Positions 19,270 to 28,514 of a DNA stretch of 64,000 nt are shown here, one piece after another. This DNA comes from Euglena gracilis (lineage: Eukaryota > Euglenida > Euglenophyceae > Euglenales), in assembly GCA_039621445.1 (NCBI GenBank), contig CP154956.1:62060362-62124361 (forward strand), given 5' to 3'. A model generated the notes under the pieces. That model did no database searches. It was not told the origin of the DNA and saw only the letters and a list, made by a program, of their open reading frames with translations. The position numbers were made by a program, and so were the translations under genes. Positions within the stretch are counted from its first letter, which is position 1. Every line of letters begins with the position of its first letter.

Positions 19270-19674
19270 ACTACGCGCACCGTAAACAAAACAGTCCTAA
19301 GGCGCCTTCGGCGCCCTTGGTCGTCTAGCGGGGGGGGGCTGCCGCCCCCCCCCGCACCCCCCCCCCCCCGCCCTCCAATAACAAAATCCCCTCCGGGGGG
19401 TAACCGCCCCAGGGCCAGGCGCGCATGTAATGCCACACGCACCGTAAACAAAACAGTCCTAAGGCGCCTTCGGCGCCCTTGGTCGTCTAGCGGGGGGGGC
19501 TGCCGCCCCCCCCCCACAGCCCCCCCCCGCCCTCCAATAACAAAATCCCTTCCGGGGGGTAACCGACCCAGGGCCAGGCGCGCATGTAATGCCACGCGCA
19601 CCGTAAACAAAACAGTCCTAAGGCGCCTTCGGCGCCCTTGGTCGTCTAGCGGGGGGGGGGGGGCTGCCGCCCCC
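19270..19674. repeat. Satellite array of about 160-bp units, left part (3 units)
   Basis: Units start at CGCACCGTAAACAAAACAG (about 19276, 19438, 19597). Each carries the palindrome GGCGCCTTCGGCGCC, a G-run/C-run hairpin around CTGCC, and CCAATAACAAAATCCC. The third unit is cut within its C run by the Element 3 LTR. The same array resumes at 31809 in the same orientation. Confidence 0.9.
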
Positions 19675-20330
19675 TGTTTACCCCGGGCGCCCCCCCTGCG
19701 GGTGTCGGACCGAAAACCCCAGCCCCCTGGCCGGCTGACTCCTGCCCGTCACCCACCCCTGGGGCTGCCGTTCCCTGGCCAGGGCCCAGTGTTTTTCCGG
19801 GTGGTGGAGGGCTCAGGCCACCCCCCGTTTCGCCCACTGGTATACCCCCCGACCAGAGGGGGGTGCGTAGGATCGAATTAGCTTTTTCGTGGAAATCTTG
19901 TACAAAATCAAAATTCCGCTCCAATGAAAATGTTTCTCCAAACTTTGATCCCCATGAGGCCATTTCACTCCTCCTTTCTTCCGGCATGCAAAAGATTGAG
20001 AATGGGTAAGGGTGGTGTTTTGTTCACTGAAATGGTGGTCAAAAAGCAACAATGACACACCGTGAATGAGGAAAGGTGGGACCTGACCTTTGAACTTCAA
20101 ATTCTCAAAAATGACAATTCTTCAATGAAATAATTCTTGAGGACTTCAATTCTCAATTGTATGCAACAAAGAAACCCACAAAAGTCTGCGGAAGCAAATT
20201 GTGCTGAATTGGAACCTCAAATTAGGCTTTTCCTATAGAACGCGCGTTCTGCGCGGAATGAAAAATTCCGTGTTTTCAAAAGCTTCCGCCCTGCCATTTT
20301 TGACTGTCGGACGCCCCCCGACAGTCGACA
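19675..20330 (-). repeat. Element 3 3' LTR
   Basis: A direct copy of 31153-31808 with one base difference (CGCTCC here, CGGTCC there). It contains the first 105 or so codons of Gag (19987 down to 19675), which here run out into the flanking satellite. Confidence 0.93.
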
Positions 20331-20346
20331 CCCCCTCCCTTGCGAC
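20331..20346 (-). other. Element 3 polypurine tract
   Basis: On the minus strand, GTCGCAAGGGAGGGGG lies immediately upstream of the 3' LTR. Element 2 has the closely similar GTCGCAAGGGGGGGAG in the same position, which supports both LTR edges. Confidence 0.8.
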
Positions 20347-21918
20347 ATTAGTCGGACCCTCAAAAAATGAAAATTGAATAAAAAGGCGAAGAAATCGAAA
20401 AAAAATCAGAATGAAACGAATGCAAATGAGAATCCTTCACAATGTCTTGAGAAAGAGAATGATGAAACGCCCATGCCCCTCGCTTAGTGTTACCTTGCCA
20501 CAAAAACAAGGCACACGGCACCACTTAGCGGCTCCACAAAAAAAATGCGAAAACGTCCCCCTTGAAAATCCAAGCGCCCCCCCCCCCACAGGTTGGGGGC
20601 ATGAAAAAAAATGCCAAGAAAAAAAATTGCCACGAACTCTGAGAATGTCATTCAAAATTGAAAGAAAATTCAGCTAGCGCCCCCCCCCATCGAAAATTAA
20701 TCGTGGGGAGAGTTCTGACTTTTTGCACCCCGGAGGGAAAATGTTGGAGGGAAATTTTTGCCCCCCCCCCCGAACATTCGGCGTGACCGCTTGGGGAGAG
20801 TTCGGACAGCCCCCCCCCCCCTGTGCTGGTGACTTACTTTCTCATGGCTCACCAAAAAACTCGAATTCTTGGATTGGACGTTCTCTTGCACTACACAATC
20901 TTGGTGGACATCCGAAATGCAACCAACCCTCCATGAATGAAATCCGGTGAAATTCACTTAAAAAATAACCATTCACAGGGTCGTCGCATGGTGTATCATA
21001 CATCAACCGAAAAATCAGGCGGTCTCCATCACACAATCCTTTGGACACGGGCATGGGAATGGGCGCCCCCCCCCCCTCGACCGAAACACGTTTGGAGGGA
21101 GCTAACCCAAAAAACGGAAAAATTCACCCCCCCCCCCCCCCGCATCCACGGAGAAGGTGAGGCTTCTTCCCCCTTGCAACATTCACCAATGACTCGGAAT
21201 CCAAATAAATCATCAAAACTCCATACATTTTGGGCCGCTCTCCTACACAGGGGCTATGGCTCAACCTTGGTAAAAAAAAATCCAAATCCTTCGGTCCCCC
21301 TTTCCATTCACGGTATGGGAAGGTGAGGTCAGGTTGGGGTGAGGAATATAGGCAGTGGGGTTCGGGGTTCGGGTAGCGGGTGTTGGGGCCGTTTATAAAG
21401 AGGAAAGCCCCAACGGGGCTGGGCTATGGACAAATTGGGTGGTGGTGTATTCGGTTGGTTGGGTAAAAAGGCTTCATCTCCTCGTCTCGTCTCCTCATCT
21501 CATCTCCTTGTCTCGTCTCCTTGTCTCGTCTCCTTGCTTGCGTAGGGTGCTCGCCTCCTTCCTGCGGTGGTGCGCTCGCACTTTTCCCTTGGGGCTCCCT
21601 TGGGTGTGCTTGGAGCCTCCAAGTCCTCAAAACCTGTGAGAGCAAAGCGAAAGAGAAGAGCAAGCACAAAATATGCACGGAGAGAGAAGGAGAGAGAGAG
21701 AGAGAGAGAGAGATCAAATTCATCACATGCTCGAAAAATCAAAACATATGAGAATCATGGAGTCAAAAACAAAAGGTATGATGCACATAAGCAATGCACA
21801 AGCACACAAACAACTCGCCGAAACAGCACTTGGCCCAACTCAAAGCAAGAGCCTCAAACATTTGGGCTCCCCGATCAAAAAAAAAGCAAAATGGACCGAG
21901 CCTTCAACTTTCGGCTCA
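20347..21918 (-). other. Element 3 3' non-coding region
   Basis: About 1.6 kb between the Pol stop and the polypurine tract with no credible reading frame. It has repeated poly-C/poly-G runs of 9-14 bases (20579, 20683, 20761, 20811, 21065, 21127), a CTCGTCTC-type repeat at about 21479-21537 and an (AG)n tract at about 21690-21712. Long 3' non-coding regions are seen in all complete elements here. Confidence 0.6.
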
Positions 21919-24900
21919 CTAGGGTTTCAAAGATTTTTTCAATTCGGACATCAAATCGACCCCTAGGTTTTTCTTCGTGCAATACCTCACCAACTCCTCA
22001 CTAAATCGGTGTATGAAATTCCCCACCGGCTCCCAGGTTTCCTCCCCCTCATTGTAACCAACCCATTTCGTGAGGAACTCCCAGGTTCCCCCCTTCTTTC
22101 GGTGGTTCAGAATTTTTTCAACTTCCCACTCATCAGGCATTGCTTCCTCTTCTTTTTCGGTCCTCTTGAAAAAGAACAAAGGCACCCCCTCACCAAAAAC
22201 TTCAGGCTCTTTGTATTCCTTAAGGAAACTACGATGAACCTTCATTTCCATCCCGGGTTTAATTTCAACAATGTAACTCCTCTCCCCCTCCCGGGCTTTA
22301 ATAATCCCAGGTCCAATCCATCTGGAATCCAATTTTTCTCCGGATCCTTCGGGTCTCCTATACCACACTTGGGTTCCCAATTTTAAGGGTACCAACTCCC
22401 TCCTCCCTTGGTTGACCCAACTCGCTTGAACCCAATGTGCGTGGTTGAGAACCTTAGCAACTTTCTCATCTACCTCCTTTATTCGGCGAAAGAAACTTTG
22501 AGCGTCCTCACACTCCTTCGGTGTTTGATAGGGTATTCCCCCAATGGGTCTATCCCTTCCAAACAAAATTTCGTAAGGACTAAAACCACTCTCCCCCTTG
22601 GTGTCATGAATGCGATCCAAAACTTGGGGAAGTGCTTCCACCCAATTCATTTTTTCCTCCACAAACAACTTTCGGAGGATTTCCATAATTTGTTGGCCGG
22701 CTCTCTCCACCCTCCCATTTGCTTGGTGGTGGTAAGCTTGGGAAAATGCTTGCCGAATTCCCATGAGCGAACACATGGTTTGCCACCATGTGTTGACAAA
22801 ATGGCTCCCTTGGTCACTTGAAATTATTGAGGGTACTCCAAATGGTTTCCATTGGGACTTAAGCATTTCCTTGGCCAATTTTGCACCCGTTAATCCTTTA
22901 TCAAAACACGGTATGGCTACAATCCAACCGGAATGTCGGTCCACGCAAACAGCCATTGTGTTATACTCCCCCCCCTCGTACAACACCTTCGGCATTTTGA
23001 AAAGATCGATAGCCACACTTACCATGGGTGCGGGTGGTATGGGTGTTGAGTCAATGGGTCCTTTCAATGTCTCCCCCCTCGAGCTCGCTTGACATGTTGT
23101 GCAATTTTTGCTACAACTGTCCGTGAAAACTTTCGCCTTTTTTTCATCAGCCCATGCATACCTCAAATTGACGTGCCTCCACACCTTTTCCGGACCAACG
23201 TGTCCAAGAAATTTGTGGTTTTCAAGGATGATCATTTCTTGAAAACTTAGTGGAATGCACAACTTCTCCTCTCGAAACATTTGGTTTTTGTGGACTTTCA
23301 CCCCCTTTGGCCACTCACCATTTTCTTGTGTTGCTTGCCAAATCTTTTTCCACGTGGGACACAAAGTGTATGCAACCACCCAATCTTGCTCCCAAACCGA
23401 TTTTGTTCCCTCAGGGGTTACACTTGGAGTTGGCGTGGCCACACCTCCTCCCGTTCCCCCCCTCGGCAACTCATTGGATGAAAGTTTCGGGTTGGTCACC
23501 AAATTACCCGCGGGGTCCATTCCATCCCAAAAAGTGACTCTCAACTTTTTATCCTTTTTCCCCTTTGACCTGGGCCCTTGTGAGTGTGTGTCAACGGTGG
23601 TGTCTATGCCTCCCGGATTTACTACACCCTCGGTTCCCTTCTCTTGCATGCTATCCATAGAATCTTTTGGTTCCACCAATTTCCCGCTACGGGTTATCAC
23701 CCCTCTAATCCACGTGTTACGGTTGTTGGGCTGATTTTTCACTCTAATCCACAAACAATTTCTTTCGTCTTCCCTTTCCTCTCTTATGAGTTCCTCCATT
23801 TCTTCCTTATCCTCGGCTGAACCGTGTTTGCTTACGTCCCTTAATGCTTGTGAGGCCGGGTAAGCCCACCGACTCAAAATGTCGGCAATTGTGTTTTCTT
23901 TACCCGGTATGTACCCCACCGTCAAATCATATTTTGAAAAAATCTGGTGCCATCGTGCCCTCCTACCCACCGGACCACTGGGGGTATCAAGCACCTCTTT
24001 TGACCATGCCTCCAAACTTTGGTGGTCGGTCAACACCAAAACGGGTTGAAGACCGATCCAACTTTCCCATTTTTGGAGAGCCAAAATTATGGCATAAGTC
24101 TCCAACTCACGGGGGGTCCATTTCCTTTGCCCCACGGTAAGTTTTCGGGACATGAAGGCAATAGGCACCGTTTTCTTATCCATCACATCTTGGGGTGTGG
24201 GCTTACCATTTCCTTCCTTTAGTTGTTCTAGTGTAGCCCCCACGGCGTACCCACTTGCATCTACCCTTAATACAAAGGGTTTATCGGGGTCTACACGTTG
24301 TAGGATTAAGCCCGAACACAAACGTTTCTTCAACTCCTCAAACGCTTGGAGATCCCCCTCCCCAAATTCAACTCTTTTTTTGCTTCCTTTTTTACCAACA
24401 TCCCTAGGCACCTTCAATTTGTCTTGCAACGGTGCGGCAATTTGAGCATACATATGGATGTATGCATTGTAGTAGTTGGTAAAACCAAGGAAAGCTCTTA
24501 ATGCTGTTATGGTTGTGGGAACCTCCCATTTTTCAATGGCACGAAGTTTGCCCGGTGCTGGCCATCGGGCACCATGACCCAAAATTTGGCCACAAAATTC
24601 CACTTCCTTGATGAACAATTTTGCCTTTTTTGGGTCCACCACAAAAAATTCTTTCGCCAACAAATCCAAAACTCGGCACAAATCCCGTTTGTGCGCCTCT
24701 AGGAGGTCTTCCACCTCTCCAACGGTTGTCCATACCAATATATCATCTATGTATGGGGTTGCTATGTCCCTTACGGGTGCTAGCCTCTCGTCCATCATTT
24801 GTTGAAATTGTTGTGAGGCGTTAGTTAACCCCATTACATTGACCCTCCATTGGTAGAGACCCTTTGGTGTGAAGGAGCAAGTTATTGGCCGGCTATCCGG

Positions 24901-26010
24901 GTGAAGCGGTTGTTGGTGGAATGCTTGTTTTAAGTCCAAAATGGAGAACATTTGGTTGCCACCATGCTTCACCAGGATATCTTCGATTTTCGGAAGAGGG
25001 TAGTTGCACCTACGGGATTGGCTATTGGGTCCCCTCATGTCAACAACCCCCCTCCAAGGAAAATCGGGAGACTTTTTGGGCACGGGGAAAGTTTGTGAGA
25101 GCCATTCTGAATTTTTTGTTGTGGCTGGCTCGATGAATTTCATATCGATCCAATCTTGAGTGATTTTTTCCAAAGCTTCTTTTCGTTCCCCATGCATGAA
25201 GAATGGTTTTTGTCGAGTTGGTGTTGCTCCTTCCTTCAAAGGTATAAAAGCATACCCATAGGGTCCCCTTACGGGTGGGTCCGGGTATACCGTTGACCTA
25301 AAAACCGTTCCTTCATACTTTTGTTGAATTTCCTCCCTTAATAGCCTTAACTTGCCTTCATCCTTATCTTCCTCCTCTTCATTATTTGCATCCCCCCCCC
25401 CCCTTACAATTATACTCCGTCGGGTGGGTTGGGGGGGTGCTTCGGACACGTCCAAATTTTTGTGCAAAAAATTCAGGGTTCGGTCATCCAAAAAGCGACT
25501 TCTTTGATCAAACCCACTCAAAGGTAGTTGGAAACCGAATTTGTGCAAATGGGCCGTGCCCCCCTCTTGGGGCAAACTTTTTGAAGTGTTTGAGTGTCGC
25601 CGTTTTCTGAAATCACGCACACCAAACAAAAATGTGAGCTCGGGGGTTTCCAAAACCAAAGCTCGGTGATGTGGAAAAACTCCAAGTTTTGCTTGGGCAA
25701 GCCATGGGAATGACAAAATGGCATCCACTTTTATGTTTGCTTCGTAAAATTCCACTTCATACTCAAAACATTCGGGTGGTGTCCCATTATTCTCCTCCCC
25801 AAGCAACTTCATTCTCACCTTAGTGCACCTTGTCCCCCCACTTAAAACTTGGCCATTAGCCGTTTCGAACTTAAGGGGATTTTCAGCCGAGTGCATTAGG
25901 TGATCGCTTACGAATCCTTGCCTTATGAGGTTTGCTTCCGCCCCCGTATCCACCAAAATATCCATATCCCGTTCCTCCCCATTGACCAAAATTACCTTTG
26001 TGCGAATCAA
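21919..26010 (-). CDS. Element 3 Pol: protease, reverse transcriptase, RNase H, integrase, chromodomain
   Basis: A 1363-residue uninterrupted frame. The aspartic protease has DTGAEANLI at residues 19-27. RT shows GVVDMRGPNSQ, LDLKQAFHQQPL and TPYIDDILV (near nucleotide 24750). RNase H has VDASGYAVGA and TDHQSLEAW. The integrase has ENHKFLGHVG with C-x2-C (CTTCQAS), then VAIDLF, SSDQGSHF and NGRVERAGQQ as the D,D,E triad. A chromodomain-like tail begins DEWEVEKIL and contains LTKWVGY and ETWEPVGNF. The true start is upstream: the residues DRQLLIRTK just before the first counted codon align with ERQLLMRVQ of Element 1, and join the methyltransferase frame if one base is restored in the GGGG at about 26040. 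No stop falls in any domain, which agrees with the young LTRs. Confidence 0.92.
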   Translation of the reverse strand: MIRTKVILVNGEERDMDILVDTGAEANLIRQGFVSDHLMHSAENPLKFETANGQVLSGGTRCTKVRMKLLGEENNGTPPECFEYEVEFYEANIKVDAILSFPWLAQAKLGVFPHHRALVLETPELTFLFGVRDFRKRRHSNTSKSLPQEGGTAHLHKFGFQLPLSGFDQRSRFLDDRTLNFLHKNLDVSEAPPQPTRRSIIVRGGGDANNEEEEDKDEGKLRLLREEIQQKYEGTVFRSTVYPDPPVRGPYGYAFIPLKEGATPTRQKPFFMHGERKEALEKITQDWIDMKFIEPATTKNSEWLSQTFPVPKKSPDFPWRGVVDMRGPNSQSRRCNYPLPKIEDILVKHGGNQMFSILDLKQAFHQQPLHPDSRPITCSFTPKGLYQWRVNVMGLTNASQQFQQMMDERLAPVRDIATPYIDDILVWTTVGEVEDLLEAHKRDLCRVLDLLAKEFFVVDPKKAKLFIKEVEFCGQILGHGARWPAPGKLRAIEKWEVPTTITALRAFLGFTNYYNAYIHMYAQIAAPLQDKLKVPRDVGKKGSKKRVEFGEGDLQAFEELKKRLCSGLILQRVDPDKPFVLRVDASGYAVGATLEQLKEGNGKPTPQDVMDKKTVPIAFMSRKLTVGQRKWTPRELETYAIILALQKWESWIGLQPVLVLTDHQSLEAWSKEVLDTPSGPVGRRARWHQIFSKYDLTVGYIPGKENTIADILSRWAYPASQALRDVSKHGSAEDKEEMEELIREEREDERNCLWIRVKNQPNNRNTWIRGVITRSGKLVEPKDSMDSMQEKGTEGVVNPGGIDTTVDTHSQGPRSKGKKDKKLRVTFWDGMDPAGNLVTNPKLSSNELPRGGTGGGVATPTPSVTPEGTKSVWEQDWVVAYTLCPTWKKIWQATQENGEWPKGVKVHKNQMFREEKLCIPLSFQEMIILENHKFLGHVGPEKVWRHVNLRYAWADEKKAKVFTDSCSKNCTTCQASSRGETLKGPIDSTPIPPAPMVSVAIDLFKMPKVLYEGGEYNTMAVCVDRHSGWIVAIPCFDKGLTGAKLAKEMLKSQWKPFGVPSIISSDQGSHFVNTWWQTMCSLMGIRQAFSQAYHHQANGRVERAGQQIMEILRKLFVEEKMNWVEALPQVLDRIHDTKGESGFSPYEILFGRDRPIGGIPYQTPKECEDAQSFFRRIKEVDEKVAKVLNHAHWVQASWVNQGRRELVPLKLGTQVWYRRPEGSGEKLDSRWIGPGIIKAREGERSYIVEIKPGMEMKVHRSFLKEYKEPEVFGEGVPLFFFKRTEKEEEAMPDEWEVEKILNHRKKGGTWEFLTKWVGYNEGEETWEPVGNFIHRFSEELVRYCTKKNLGVDLMSELKKSLKP

Positions 26011-26036
26011 AAGTTGCCGATCCTTTGAAAATTTGC

Positions 26037-27329
26037 TTACCCCTGTGGGTGAATACGTTTTCTCACCATACGCGACTTCAAACGCACAACCTTTGGTTCC
26101 TTAGACGTGCTAGTGCTAGTGGGGGGCTTATCACCCTCTATCAACAAGGCCCAAACTCCCCACTTCACACCTCCCATGGGTTTCCCATCCACTTCGAAAA
26201 GCTTTGTTCCAGGCTGAAAATACAATTTTTGTGTCGCCTTTCGCACAAGTTCTCTCACCCATCCCCTTTGCCAATCGGGAACAATGCAAATTGCATCACA
26301 CGGGGTTTTTTGCAACTTTTTTGCCACCTTATGCCATAACGACCATGGGGGATTCAACCACACCGTCCCCCCCTTTCCCCAATCAACACTCAAGGCATTT
26401 TCTTCCTTTGTCAAAAAAGATGCACATTGAGAATTTTTGATTGAAGCAAAACAATCCATTTCGGCTCTCCTTTGAAATTTCTCCTCAATCAATTTCACAA
26501 AAGAGTTTCTCACGGCATAGTCCTCCCTTTTGAAGGAAAATTTCTCCTCCTTAAAATCAAGGGCCGAAAGAAGATATTCAATCAAATTTTGAGGCATTCT
26601 CCATTTTTGATGTGTGCTCGTGTGCATGTGCCTCCCACCCAATTGCTCCTTGTGTGCCCACCTGCCCCCCTCCTTCAACACCATGTTGGGGCAGGTTTTT
26701 CCATCACAAACTTTGTCCTTCAAACTTAAGAGATTCTCACTCCCCCAAATACGGGTTGGTTTTTGGTATCCCCAATCAGAAAATTGACAATAATCAACAT
26801 CAATGAAATTCAAATTTCGAACACATTGCCGTTTGGGTAAATATCCCGTACGGGGATTTTCAATCCACCACAATTTGGGTTGAAAATATTCCACGATCTC
26901 CAAAGTTTTTTCGACAAGGCGATCTGCCGTTTGCATGTCCCTACCCCCTATCGTTTTTGCAAGGCTATACTCCGTGCATGGCACACCGGCCGCAATAACT
27001 TCGAAGTATCCCTGGGGGTATTTGCGATAATCCCACTCCAAAATATCCGTTACATGGGTTGGGTGAAATTTTGGGTTGACATCCAAAGATACCACCTGGT
27101 ATCCGTTTTCCTCCAAACACCTCCCCACAGATCCTTTTCCCGAAAACAAATCCAACGCCTTGGGAATTCTCCTGCTTCCCACACCTTTGATGGATGCTCT
27201 TCCACTCAAACAACCATAATAATTGTTGAAACTGGGCCGTGCACTCTCCTGGCTTGCACACCTGGTCCACGGTTTGGGTCGAGTCCACGGTTTTGCCCCG
27301 GCTTGCCCTTCCTCGACACGGCTGCCCAT
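26037..27329 (-). CDS. Element 3 methyltransferase region of Pol: C5-cytosine then Dam-like N6-adenine domain
   Basis: A 430-residue frame. Residues 57-200 are a C5-cytosine DNA methyltransferase: motif I ALDLFSGKGSVG, acidic SLDVNP, the catalytic motif GVPCTEYS (Cys 118), ENP at 157-159 and YQKPTRIWGS near 188. A CDGKTCPN motif and a linker (LIEYLLSALDF) follow. Residues 270-400 match the Dam-like domain of Element 1: MDCFASIKNSQ, DWGKGGTVWLNPPW with catalytic-type NPPW at 326-329, then ICIVPDW. The target-recognition region of the C5 domain looks short. In Element 1 the two domains come in the reverse order. The stop after RIHPQG is probably a one-base indel, since the protease frame continues directly. 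Whether either domain is catalytically active is unknown. Confidence 0.85.
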   Translation of the reverse strand: MGSRVEEGQAGAKPWTRPKPWTRCASQESARPSFNNYYGCLSGRASIKGVGSRRIPKALDLFSGKGSVGRCLEENGYQVVSLDVNPKFHPTHVTDILEWDYRKYPQGYFEVIAAGVPCTEYSLAKTIGGRDMQTADRLVEKTLEIVEYFQPKLWWIENPRTGYLPKRQCVRNLNFIDVDYCQFSDWGYQKPTRIWGSENLLSLKDKVCDGKTCPNMVLKEGGRWAHKEQLGGRHMHTSTHQKWRMPQNLIEYLLSALDFKEEKFSFKREDYAVRNSFVKLIEEKFQRRAEMDCFASIKNSQCASFLTKEENALSVDWGKGGTVWLNPPWSLWHKVAKKLQKTPCDAICIVPDWQRGWVRELVRKATQKLYFQPGTKLFEVDGKPMGGVKWGVWALLIEGDKPPTSTSTSKEPKVVRLKSRMVRKRIHPQG

Positions 27330-27590
27330 TGGCTCGACGCCACTTGCCTTTTTTAGTCAATTGTTCATGATGAATTCATTGAATTGTCTTCAGTTGCACC
27401 ATTGCCTGTCTTCGGCATTGCAAACTCTTGATTGGTTTGAACCTGAGATAGAGGGACTGGAAGATAGATATACGCATTCTCCAACATGGTAACATTCTCC
27501 ACATGGAGATGTGGTTGGGTTATGCAAAATATTGTGGGGGTTTTTGATGCCCGAGGATGTAAACCCCTCAAAAACATGACCCCGGCGTCC

Positions 27591-28514
27591 CTAAAGACGG
27601 ACTGGGGGTGCAACATTTCGGTTTGAATTGTACCCCCCTCCCTTCCAACCGTTGCCTTTGGAAGAATCTTTCCCTTGGCCTTTGCCTTTGCTCTTTCCTT
27701 TTTGGGAAGATTGTTGATTCCAATTTCCATTCGATTGGCTGGACCCCCTTCCCCCATATCGTCCTTGGCCTTGATAATTTTGAGCACCCTTGAAACTTTG
27801 GCCTTTCCAAGAGTTTTGGTTTTGATTTTGGGGTTGCCAAGTTGGCCAAGGAGACGATTTTGGTGGTGCTTGAACCCAAACTCCACCATTGGTATTTGGC
27901 ACAGATTTTGGAAGTTCTGCATTTTGTGTAAGATTTTGGGTGTGGCTTTCAGTGGAAATGGGAACAGAACCATTCGAAGCATTGGGCAAGGCCGAACCTG
28001 TGGACTTGGGTGTTGAAGGTGTCGGAGATGCCACCTGCTTTCCAGAAAAAGAACGCTTCTTTGAAGGAGAACCCTCCCGACTGTTGGATTTCCCCCCTTT
28101 GTTCTCCGCCCCCACCGATCGAGAACGTCTGTATGAGGTTTGGCTGTGATTGGGGTTTAGCATTAAGTCTTGCCGATCTCTGAGTGCCAATTTTGAAGTC
28201 ACGAGACGGAAAATGTCTTCAACACTCAAATTTGGTTCATTTTCTCGAACCCGAACCAAAACATTGGAATCATTAAATTCTTTCCCATTGTAACTTTTGA
28301 GTGTTTCACAACTTTGCACATCAGGCAACACAATTTCGAATTCCGTCTCACTCAATTTTGTGACTCTTGTGGGTTTCTTCCCAGCGAAAATCATCACAAA
28401 ATTTTCCATAATGGCTGTGGAGGTTGGCTGTGGATAGTTCATTCGAACGGTTGGTTGGCTGGTTTTGATCCGTTCTTCCTCATCAGTAATCCAATGCACA
28501 ATAAAAGGAGGCAT
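27591..28514 (-). CDS. Element 3 Gag, C-terminal part (basic, nucleocapsid-like)
   Basis: A 307-residue frame that continues Gag after a one-base loss in an A run near 28514 (the longer frame ends 25 codons later). It begins PPFIVHWITDEEERIK and contains VEDIFRLVTSKLALRDRQDLM, similar in position to EVFRHAENELRCQER of the Element 1 Gag. The rest is rich in Ser, Asn, Gln, Gly and Lys with RG- and GKG-type repeats suited to RNA binding. No canonical CCHC knuckle follows. The sequence beyond its stop shows only CGECYHVGEC in frame, which has wrong spacing. Confidence 0.7.
   Translation of the reverse strand: MPPFIVHWITDEEERIKTSQPTVRMNYPQPTSTAIMENFVMIFAGKKPTRVTKLSETEFEIVLPDVQSCETLKSYNGKEFNDSNVLVRVRENEPNLSVEDIFRLVTSKLALRDRQDLMLNPNHSQTSYRRSRSVGAENKGGKSNSREGSPSKKRSFSGKQVASPTPSTPKSTGSALPNASNGSVPISTESHTQNLTQNAELPKSVPNTNGGVWVQAPPKSSPWPTWQPQNQNQNSWKGQSFKGAQNYQGQGRYGGRGSSQSNGNWNQQSSQKGKSKGKGQGKDSSKGNGWKGGGYNSNRNVAPPVRL

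Noticed and set aside
19026-19881. Arg/Pro-rich frames across the left TIR and satellite
   Set aside because: They are produced by the repeat units themselves, occur on both strands, and change with every C/G-run length.
27365-27590. Zinc knuckle at the end of the Element 3 Gag (CGECYHVGEC)
   Set aside because: Spacing is not C-x2-C-x4-H-x4-C and a stop precedes it in the Gag frame. It may be a decayed or mis-sequenced knuckle but cannot be called.
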